Origin: Bacteroidota bacterium
GTDB lineage: Bacteria > Bacteroidota > Bacteroidia > Chitinophagales > Saprospiraceae
Direction: 5' to 3'
NCBI GenBank assembly: GCA_024280135.1
Contig: JAJRQS010000027.1
Span: 1-21,993, forward strand
DNA: 21,993 nucleotides
Positions 1-6,900 of this stretch are shown piece by piece (positions within the stretch are counted from its first letter, which is position 1; every line of letters starts with the position of its first letter). The translations under genes and the position numbers were made by a program. The notes under the pieces were generated by a model. That model saw only the letters and a list, made by a program, of their open reading frames with translations. It did not search any database and had not been told where the DNA came from.

Positions 1-455
1 AAAATGTCTTTTCTCAGAATTTGGTTAACTTCACAAGTGACGATTTCACCTACTCTATCAACATACCTTTTATACACTTCGTCCTTTTGAAGGTCCAAAA
101 TTTTTGTCATCAAGGTTTGCCGAGCCGCTTGAATGGCTCTTCTACCAAAAGTCTTAAGGTATAATTGCTCATAGCATTCATCACCTACTTCATAATCTTG
201 ATCGATTTCTAAAGCACCCGAGATCGCTATTTGCGTTTTTTCGTCGCCAACTTCACCATCATTGACCACTTCTCTAATTCTCCAGAGCTCTAAATCCCCT
301 GTTGAAGCGTTGACAATGACGTTAAAATTTTCATCGTCCCCATACTTCTTCTTAATGAGGGTTCTGAATACATCTTCCAATACTCTGACGAGCGTGGGTC
401 TATCGATGTTCTTTGTATTTTTAAACTCCGAAAAGGTTTCTACAAGGTTGAGCAT
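1..455 (-). CDS. nusA: Transcription termination/antitermination factor NusA, N-terminal part (cut by window edge)
   Basis: About 151 codons are visible from the ATG at 455-453; the rest lies beyond the window start. The reading begins MLNLVETFSEFKNTKNIDR and continues with LEDVFRTLIKKKYG, IVNASTGDLELWR and FGRRAIQAARQ. This is the NusA N-terminal RNA-polymerase-binding domain, and IVTCEVNQI at the edge starts the S1 domain. NusA binds RNA polymerase and RNA and modulates pausing, termination and antitermination. It lies 5 nt downstream of the rimP stop codon, matching the conserved rimP-nusA pairing, so the two are very probably co-transcribed. No start-proximal Shine-Dalgarno is visible, as is usual in this phylum. 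Confidence 0.93.
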   Translation of the reverse strand, partial: MLNLVETFSEFKNTKNIDRPTLVRVLEDVFRTLIKKKYGDDENFNVIVNASTGDLELWRIREVVNDGEVGDEKTQIAISGALEIDQDYEVGDECYEQLYLKTFGRRAIQAARQTLMTKILDLQKDEVYKRYVDRVGEIVTCEVNQILRKDI

Positions 456-460
456 CTATT

Positions 461-946
461 TTACTTTTTCTTGTTAAACGAAATTTGAACTATTGTTTGT
501 TTAATCTGATCAAAAGGGATGTTTTTTTCCACTTTTTCTCGAATTTTCTTTTTGCGTTCCTTGCGGACAATTTTTTGCAGGATCGTTATCCCAGCCTCAT
601 CCGCAGCTACTAATTTTCCTTTTTCTTCTCCATTGTCTGTTTTCACTTTCACCTCTCGCCCGATATTATTAATATACTGGCGCAAAATCTTAAGTGGCTT
701 GCTTATTCCTGGAGAAGACACCTCTAACACGTACTTTTCTTCGATCCAAATAAATTCATCGATGTACGCTTCTACATGACGGCTAATGGATTGACATTTT
801 CCTAGCGAAAGCCCTGAGTCACAGTCCAAGAAGATGTTTAGTCTTTTGCCCGGAAGGGATTCAATCTCTACCAAAAAGCAGTCTTCATAGCCTTCAGTCC
901 CAAATTTTTCATTCAGAACTTCCGTAATTTTTGTATTAATATCCAT
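461..946 (-). CDS. rimP: Ribosome maturation factor RimP
   Basis: This 161-residue protein has the usual RimP length and two-domain plan. The N-terminal alpha/beta domain carries the hallmark EIESLPGKRLNIFLDCDSG and LGKCQSISRHVEAYID, followed by YVLEVSSPGISKPL. The C-terminal small beta-barrel has GREVKVKTDNGEEKGKLVAADEAGI. RimP binds the free 30S subunit and assists late maturation. The gene is the first of the rimP-nusA operon. Its leader contains a hairpin with a U-tract (962-991) downstream of a candidate promoter (1011-1041), which suggests leader attenuation or partial termination. The C-terminus is lysine-rich. Confidence 0.95.
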   Translation of the reverse strand: MDINTKITEVLNEKFGTEGYEDCFLVEIESLPGKRLNIFLDCDSGLSLGKCQSISRHVEAYIDEFIWIEEKYVLEVSSPGISKPLKILRQYINNIGREVKVKTDNGEEKGKLVAADEAGITILQKIVRKERKKKIREKVEKNIPFDQIKQTIVQISFNKKK

Positions 947-955
947 CTAAAAATG

Positions 956-991
956 GTATAAAAAAGAGGGAGCCAATTGGCTCCCTCTTTT
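956..991 (-). terminator. Hairpin with U-tract in front of rimP
   Basis: Positions 962-991 form a perfect palindrome: a GAGGGAGCC stem extended by A/T pairs around an AATT centre. On the minus strand it is followed by a run of six U. It ends 15 nt before the rimP ATG. It can terminate transcription coming from the small upstream ORF (1052-1189). It also lies inside the leader predicted from the promoter at 1011-1041, so it may act as an attenuator of rimP-nusA. Confidence 0.8.
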
Positions 992-1010
992 ATCTTTTCT
1001 TATTATACCG

Positions 1011-1041
1011 CAAAGGTAAGGTTAAATTCTCATATTTCCAA
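1011..1041 (-). promoter_or_regulatory. Candidate Bacteroidota-type promoter of rimP-nusA
   Basis: On the minus strand TACCTTTG (1018-1011) matches the Bacteroidota -7 element TAnnTTTG. A TTG at 1041-1039 lies 20 nt upstream, matching the -33 element and its spacing. Transcription would start near 1005 and run through the hairpin at 962-991 before reaching rimP. Confidence 0.6.
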
Positions 1042-1051
1042 GCATTTTCAC

Positions 1052-1189
1052 TTAGATGTTAAAGTTTATCACATGGTTTTGTCCATGATAGTATATATAA
1101 GCCCATAAACAGATAAATACAATTAATCCGACAATTACTTTTAATAAAAACAAGCCTTTTGCTGTTGCGTGGTCTATATGGTCACTCAT
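1052..1189 (-). CDS. Small single-span membrane protein, 45 residues, unknown function
   Basis: An uninterrupted frame runs from ATG (1189-1187) to TAA (1054-1052). It encodes MSDHIDHATAKGLF, then a hydrophobic stretch of about 20 residues (VIVGLIVFICLWAYIYY), then HGQNHVINFNI. The pattern is one transmembrane helix with a short histidine-containing N-terminus and a polar C-terminus. I do not recognise the family. It is flanked by the response-regulator terminator upstream and the 962-991 hairpin downstream, so it would be a monocistronic gene. No clean -7/-33 pair is visible in the 42 nt before it; TTTCTTTG and TACCTTGA are one-mismatch candidates. The amphipathic, codon-like composition and exact placement between two terminators favour a real gene, but a chance ORF cannot be excluded. 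Confidence 0.55.
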   Translation of the reverse strand: MSDHIDHATAKGLFLLKVIVGLIVFICLWAYIYYHGQNHVINFNI

Positions 1190-1231
1190 GATTTATTTGA
1201 TTTTGTCAAGGTAAGAAAATGGATTGCAAAG

Positions 1232-1264
1232 AAAAAGAAAAAAAACTAATCTACAAAAGATTAG
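1232..1264 (-). terminator. Intrinsic terminator of the response-regulator gene
   Basis: On the minus strand CTAATC (1264-1259), a 7-nt loop and GATTAG (1251-1246) form a short stem. A run of eight U and further U-rich sequence follow at once. It begins 6 nt after the response-regulator stop codon. Confidence 0.8.
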
Positions 1265-1269
1265 CCTAT

Positions 1270-1932
1270 TTATCTAACTAATCTACTTTGAAAAGCGATT
1301 TTAACTAAACTGGCGGTGCTATTCACACTCAATTTTCGCATTAGATTTTTCTTATGCACACTTACCGTTTGGTCACTAATAAATAGTTGGTCGGCAATTT
1401 GCTTATTGGACAGTGCCTCTCCTATTAGACTTAGTATCTCTACTTCTCGTTTGGTTAAATTATTTTTTTGAACAAACCGATCATCCGCTTCAAAAGGTGA
1501 CTTTCCTTTTGTCAAATTGGAATGTACATTCGGAAGGCTAACTCCTTTACCAAAATACACTTCACCTGCGACTACTTCCCTAATACCTGCTACCAAATCA
1601 TCCTTTTTAGAATTCTTCAACATGTATCCATCTACCCCATTTTTAAAGGCTTTTTTCACATACTTGGGATCATCATAGCTCGTTAGGATCATTATCTTAG
1701 TACTTCCAAATTCCTTCTTTACCCTAGCTACTAATTCTAAACCACTTTCGTCCTCTAAATTCAAATCTAGCAGTAATAAGTCAGGTTTTATTTGGTATAA
1801 TAACACAAATAACTCTTTACCATTTGAGGCTACGGAGATTGAATCGACTTCCTCGACGCTATTCAATACAGACTTCATACCCTCTGCAAATAAGAGATGG
1901 TCATCCACCAATACCACACTAAACTTCTCCAT
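1270..1932 (-). CDS. LuxR/NarL-family two-component response regulator
   Basis: The 220 residues form a receiver domain (about 4-120) plus a C-terminal LuxR helix-turn-helix (about 155-218). The receiver shows the acidic pair D10/D11, the phospho-acceptor D56 in PDLLLLDLNLE, T84 in ILTSYDD and K106 in GYMLKNS. The HTH shows LTKREVEILSLIGEALSNKQ, then IADQLFISDQTVSVHKKNLM and RKL, typical of NarL/FixJ regulators. It should be a phosphorylation-controlled transcription factor. No histidine kinase lies next to it, so its partner is encoded elsewhere and its regulon is unknown. The gene is divergent from the lipid A acyltransferase and has its own terminator, so it is transcribed alone. Confidence 0.93.
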   Translation of the reverse strand: MEKFSVVLVDDHLLFAEGMKSVLNSVEEVDSISVASNGKELFVLLYQIKPDLLLLDLNLEDESGLELVARVKKEFGSTKIMILTSYDDPKYVKKAFKNGVDGYMLKNSKKDDLVAGIREVVAGEVYFGKGVSLPNVHSNLTKGKSPFEADDRFVQKNNLTKREVEILSLIGEALSNKQIADQLFISDQTVSVHKKNLMRKLSVNSTASLVKIAFQSRLVR

Positions 1933-1971
1933 TATCTATTTTGTTGGTTTCTAATCGCTGTTGTTGTATAA

Positions 1972-1979
1972 CAAATTTA
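1972..1979 (-). promoter_or_regulatory. Candidate -7 element for the response-regulator gene
   Basis: On the minus strand TAAATTTG matches TAnnTTTG and lies about 40 nt before the ATG. No TTG stands at the expected -33 position, so this is a weak call made from one element and its placement. Confidence 0.35.
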
Positions 1980-2030
1980 CAGGTTTCTACGAAAAAATAC
2001 CGCTTTTGGGTTACTATTCTGTTATTTATT

Positions 2031-2062
2031 TTTGAGATTGGAGTGTTTTTGCTTTACTTTTG
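2031..2062 (+). promoter_or_regulatory. Bacteroidota-type promoter of the lipid A acyltransferase gene
   Basis: TTTG at 2031-2034, a 20-nt spacer and TACTTTTG at 2055-2062 match both elements of the Bacteroidota housekeeping promoter with the usual spacing. The predicted start site is near 2069. That lies after a possible TTG start at 2060 and before the ATG at 2081, so the promoter decides the translational start. Confidence 0.7.
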
Positions 2063-2080
2063 TCCCAAACTAGATGGTAT

Positions 2081-2971
2081 ATGCGCTTTAACCAAATTGG
2101 AGTATTCTTTTTCAAATTGCTAATTGGAGTATTTAGGGTGCTACCTTTCTCCGTTATCCATTTATTTTCCAATATTTTGGCCTTTCTATTTGAGTATGTG
2201 ATTCGTTACCGAAAAAAAGTCATCATAAATAATCTACTAATTGCTTTTCCCTCCAAAAGCCTAAAGGAACGAAAAGCAATCATGCACCAAACTTATTTGG
2301 CACTATCAGATAATTTTTTGGAAACCATCAAGAGCTTTTCCATTTCTGAAAAAGAACTCAAAAAGCGGATGGTCTTCACTAATCCAGATTTCCTAGATCA
2401 ATACTTTGTAACCTCCCCTAGCCATGTAATAGTCTTGGGTGGTCATTTCTATTCCTGGGAGCTTGGAGTGTTAGGTGCTCAATTATATGTCAAACAGCAG
2501 ATGATGGGGGTTTATAAACCACTGTCAAATAAACTATTAAATGACTATCTAAACAAGCGCAGACATAGATTTGGGAGTGAACTAATGTCCATGAATCAAA
2601 CTTTTAGGACCATCCTCAAAAATAAAAATAGAGATGTCGCCTACGTATTCATTGCAGACCAAAGCCCATCCAATGTAAAAAGTGCTCATTGGTTAAATTT
2701 CTTTGGTAAAAACACTGGCTTCTTACAAGGTGCCGACAAAATTGCACGCTCCACTGGATATCCCGTTTTGTATTACACGATCACGCGCACAAAGCGTGGT
2801 TATTATGAACTGACTTTTTCTGAATTATGTGCAGCACCGCAATCCCTGAAAGAAGGTGAGGTTACTCGTTTGTTTGCACAAAAACTAGAAGAAAATATTA
2901 AGGCTGATCCTGTTGGGTGGTTGTGGTCACATCGGCGTTGGAAGCGTACACCCAACTCGGAAGGCAACTAA
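2081..2971 (+). CDS. LpxL/HtrB-family lipid A (lysophospholipid) acyltransferase
   Basis: This 296-residue protein belongs to the bacterial lipid A biosynthesis acyltransferase family, which transfers acyl chains onto lipid A precursors at the inner membrane. The HX4E catalytic motif is H122-E127 in GGHFYSWELG. VFIADQSPS near residue 200 and GWLWSHRRWK at the C-terminus are further family signatures. An N-terminal hydrophobic segment (about 8-40) is the expected membrane anchor, followed by YRKKVIINNLLIAFP. The frame could open at a TTG at 2060, but the promoter at 2031-2062 puts the transcript start after it, so I use the ATG at 2081. The 3' end overlaps the convergent hydrolase gene by 4 nt, and no terminator is visible between them. 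The exact acyl position is not predictable. Confidence 0.9.
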   Translation: MRFNQIGVFFFKLLIGVFRVLPFSVIHLFSNILAFLFEYVIRYRKKVIINNLLIAFPSKSLKERKAIMHQTYLALSDNFLETIKSFSISEKELKKRMVFTNPDFLDQYFVTSPSHVIVLGGHFYSWELGVLGAQLYVKQQMMGVYKPLSNKLLNDYLNKRRHRFGSELMSMNQTFRTILKNKNRDVAYVFIADQSPSNVKSAHWLNFFGKNTGFLQGADKIARSTGYPVLYYTITRTKRGYYELTFSELCAAPQSLKEGEVTRLFAQKLEENIKADPVGWLWSHRRWKRTPNSEGN

Positions 2972-3771
2972 CTACCCAAAAAGGAATGGATATTATGCCG
3001 CACCTCATCGCTAGCTAAGAAGTATGTGTGTTTATTCAATTTGGCCGTAAGGCTGTATCCAATTTTCATTTTTGTACAATTCAAGTAGGTAAAATTGGTT
3101 GCTTGATTAGCATCCGGGTATTCTTGTCCTAGTCTTATACTTCCATTTCGCATCCGTGAAACGGCCAATATCCGATCTTGCCAATGGTATAGTACAAGTA
3201 TCTTTTCTGCAATTTTTGACAGCTCCGTTTCATAAGCGACAAAGTCCTTCATAGACATATCTGCTGCTGCTAGTATCATTTTTCGGACATGACCTTGCGG
3301 CAAAAATCCTGCTTTCACTGTTTCCAAAAGAAACTGGTTACCCATGGAATGACAGAGTAAATCTATTTGACTATTAGGTGAGGTTTTAGCGCAAGCAACA
3401 ACCAACGTTCCTAATTTTTCTCTACTCTTATGGATGACCTTTAAGCTATGTCCATAATTTAACTTACTAGACGCCCAGAGGATATGCAAGATACTTGTGG
3501 TTCTATTTTCTTTATCTGTAAGAAATAATTTTTCAAAGGCCAAAACCGTTCGTTGCATAAGACCTTGTCTTGCGCCTGCAAAACCATGTACAAAGTAAAA
3601 GTGCTGACTGCTTAAAGAACGTTGAACTTGATTTATTGCATCATCAACAGACCAATCATCTGGCCCATAATAGCACTTCAATACTTTGCCTTTTTGAACT
3701 CGAAAATCACCGCACTTGACGTTTGCAGTTTGGGTCGATAATTCTATAAAATATTGATGGGTCTTTTGCAT
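2968..3771 (-). CDS. Alpha/beta hydrolase, DUF900-like
   Basis: The 267 residues resemble the DUF900 branch of alpha/beta hydrolases. The oxyanion-side motif is HFYFVHGFAG (about 57-66). The nucleophile elbow LLCHSMGNQ places the catalytic serine at S142. LYHWQDRIL holds the likely acid, D199, and NKHTYFLASDEV offers H248 as the likely catalytic histidine. The typical DUF900 phrase ILAAADMSMKDF follows the elbow. The elbow reads C-H-S-M-G rather than G-H-S-M-G. No signal peptide is evident, so a cytoplasmic enzyme is expected. The substrate is unknown. Upstream it stands alone; downstream it overlaps the end of the convergent acyltransferase gene. No clear TAnnTTTG promoter was found. Confidence 0.8.
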   Translation of the reverse strand: MQKTHQYFIELSTQTANVKCGDFRVQKGKVLKCYYGPDDWSVDDAINQVQRSLSSQHFYFVHGFAGARQGLMQRTVLAFEKLFLTDKENRTTSILHILWASSKLNYGHSLKVIHKSREKLGTLVVACAKTSPNSQIDLLCHSMGNQFLLETVKAGFLPQGHVRKMILAAADMSMKDFVAYETELSKIAEKILVLYHWQDRILAVSRMRNGSIRLGQEYPDANQATNFTYLNCTKMKIGYSLTAKLNKHTYFLASDEVRHNIHSFLGS

Positions 3772-3881
3772 TTGAATGGCTTGCGCAAAAAAAAGTTAAA
3801 ACGACTTTGTACTAAAAACATTGCTTTCGACATTCATCTTCTAGCGTAGATATCATAATACGTTTTGAAGAATACAACCAT

Positions 3882-3916
3882 AAAAAAAACTCTCTCGGCC
3901 GAAACCGAGAGAGTTT
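3882..3916 (-). terminator. Terminator of the giant surface-protein gene
   Basis: A 12-bp stem (AAACTCTCTCGG at 3887-3898 with its complement at 3905-3916) has a 6-nt loop. On the minus strand a run of U (A3889-A3882 on plus) follows. It lies about 40 nt after the stop codon of the surface-protein gene. Confidence 0.88.
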
Positions 3917-3922
3917 ATCTAA

Positions 3923-3939
3923 AACGACACAATGTCGTT
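3923..3939 (-). other. Small inverted repeat before the terminator
   Basis: AACGAC and GTCGTT flank a 5-nt loop between the surface-protein stop codon and its terminator. It has no U-tract and may stabilise the mRNA 3' end. The role is a guess. Confidence 0.35.
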
Positions 3940-3956
3940 ATTCAAATAAATGCAGA

Positions 3957-6900
3957 TTAATAGTTTCTACTAACCACTAATTTCTTAGTAGCCGTACGAC
4001 CATCAATTGCTTGAATTTGAACATTGTAATATCCATTATTGAAAGCGTCTAAGCTAACCTTCTCAGGTGCAGCAGAGACCTCATCCAAAACAATAGTTTT
4101 AACTGTTCTACCTAACTGGTCAGAGATAGTAATTACTGCCTCTAATCCTTTGTAAGGTAATAAGTCAATCATAAAGAACTCAGCTGCAGGATTCGGGAAC
4201 AATGTAATATCAGCACGCTCTCCAAAGACAGCCATTGTCTTATTAGAGATGATGTTGTTATTATTTGTGACCGCTACTATTTGGTAGTAGTTTTCGCCTT
4301 TAGCAGGTTCAGCATCTGTGAAGTTGTAAGAAGAAACAGTACGATTCTCAGATTTCACACTTTCAACTTGAGCAATAGCAGTGTAAGTAACCCCATCAGT
4401 TGAACGTTCAACAATGAAATACTCATTTACATCACTTGTATTATTCTGCCAAGTTAAATCAGCAGTATACTCATTTTGCGTAAGCGCTAACTCCATAATA
4501 GTAGAAGAAGCTGCATCAGAGCTACCACCACAAGCAGTAGAATTGCCACTCATATGAATGTTGATATCCAAAGAACCACCATTTGATAACGAGTAGTTGT
4601 TATATGGTTGACTCACAACGTTGTAGCCTAACCAAGTAGTACCACCATAGTCATTCCAATCTCCATATAATGCAGCACCTGTACCCATTTGGAATGGGTG
4701 CATAGTGTTCCATACATTAAGCACAGCTCCATTCATAGCACCTTTACCTGTAATAGTACCTGTAACATTCGTGTAGTAGTACCAATCAGAATCATCTGCA
4801 GTGTAACAATTAGAACTTACATCATGTGCATCAGATGGCGTAGTAAATGTACGACCAGAGAAATCCAATTCAACTTGGAATCTAATATTAGTATCCTCAT
4901 AGTTACGAACCATCATTGTAAGATGTGCCGTTCCATCAGTATATTCAACAAATTCACTGTATTGAATCTCCTGATAATGCTCACACTCAGGAAGAGGTTG
5001 GAATTGGTCAATCAAGTTTCTAGCATAAAATCCATATGCCAAGTCTTCATTACACTGATAAGCAGACCATACTTCACGAGTTGCACAAGTAGTAGGACCA
5101 CTGTAACTAACCGTAATAGTGAAACTACAAGTCTCTGTGTTTCCACAACCATCAGTAGCTGTATAAGTAACCGTGTGTGTACCTGTAGCTAAGAAAGAAC
5201 CGCTAGTAGGACCACTCGTTTGATTAACAGATACTCCACCACCTGTACAAGTAGATGAAGCAGAAGGAGCAGACCAAGTTACAGTTGTACCTGTAGCATC
5301 AGTAGCATCAACGCTCATATTATTGTTACAGTTGAAAGTCAAGCTTCCTGCTGGAAGTTGAGGCACAAATCCTGCATCAATATCAGTAATATTCTGACCT
5401 GAAGTGACATCGAAACAATCTGTGAAACCAGTCCACCCTTGGTTAACATCACTATCAACAGCACCATTTGTACCAACACTAGTTGGAGAAACAGTATGAT
5501 CAGCTGGAGCTATAAATTTAACTTTATAAGAACCAGGCATTACGTTATTAAATGAATATGCACCATTTGCATCAGTAGTTGTTTGACCTTTCCAGTTTCC
5601 TGCACAGTCAGTCAACATAACAAATACACCTTGAATACCAGGCTCACCAGCATCTTGAATACCGTTTCCGTTAGTATCACTCCATACGAAGTTTCCTACA
5701 GAACCCGGAGTAGCAGGTTGACCAGGATTAACTGTTACCGTAAAGCTACAAGTTTCTGTGTTTCCACAAGCGTCAGTAGCTGTATAAGTAACTGTTTGCG
5801 TACCCACAGCCATCATAGACCCATTTGTAGGTCCAGAAGTTTGGTTAAGAGTCGCTCCACCAGCACAAGTTGAAGTTGCTGTCGGTGCAGTCCAACTTAC
5901 CATTGCCATATTTTGACCAGATGCTGCCATCACAACAACATTTGAAGTACAAGTCAAGTTCAAGTCTCCTCCAGGAGGAGTTGAACCTACAAATCCAGCA
6001 TCAATATCCGTTCTACTTTGACCAGAAGCCAAATCAAAACATTCAGTGAATCCAGTCCAGCCTTGTAACAAGTCACTATCATTATCATCGTTAGAACCCG
6101 CATTCGTTGGAGCTACTGTATAACCAGCAGGCGTTACAAATTTCACTTTGTAAGAACCAGGAGCTACATTAGTGAAAGAGTATTCACCGTTCGCACCAGA
6201 AGTCGTTTGACCTTTCCAGTTTCCTGCACAATCTGTCAACATGATGAATACATCCGCAACACCAGGCTCACCAGCATCTTGGATACCATTACCATTCAAA
6301 TCATTCCATACGAAGTTACCTACGGTACCCGGTGTGGTTCCACCGCCACCTCCGCCACCACCTTGTGGTACGAATCCAGCATCGATATCCGTTCTACTTT
6401 CACCAGAAGCCAAATCAAAACATTCAGTGAATCCAGTCCAGCCTTGTAGTAAATCACTATCATTGGCATCATTAGAACCCGCATTCGTTGGAGCTACTGT
6501 GTAATCAGCAGGCGTTATAAATTTCACTTTGTAAGAACCAGGCGTTACATTAGTGAAAGAGTATTCACCGTTCGCACCAGAAGTTGTTTGACCTTTCCAG
6601 TTACCTGTACAATCTGTCAACATAATGAATACTCCAGGAATACCAGGTTCACCAGCATCTTGAATTCCGTTTCCATTTGTATCACTCCATACAAAGTTAC
6701 CTACGGTACCCGGTGTGGTTCCACCGCCACCGCCTCCGCCACCACCTTGTGGTACGAATCCAGCATCAATATCTGTTCTACTTTGACCAGAAGCCAAATC
6801 AAAACATTCTGTAAATCCAGTCCAGCCTTGTAGTAAATCACTATCATTGGCATCATTTGAACCCGCATTTGTTGGAGCTACTGTATAATCAGCAGGCGCA

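Noticed and set aside
4689..5192. Long plus-strand open frame opposite the surface protein, and similar ones at 5583-5873, 6207-6833, 6972-7223, 7680-7961 and 8301-8549
   Set aside because: They recur with the SdrD-B repeats and translate to low-complexity Ser/Thr/Arg sequence. They are mirror images of the coding repeats, with no promoter or family match.
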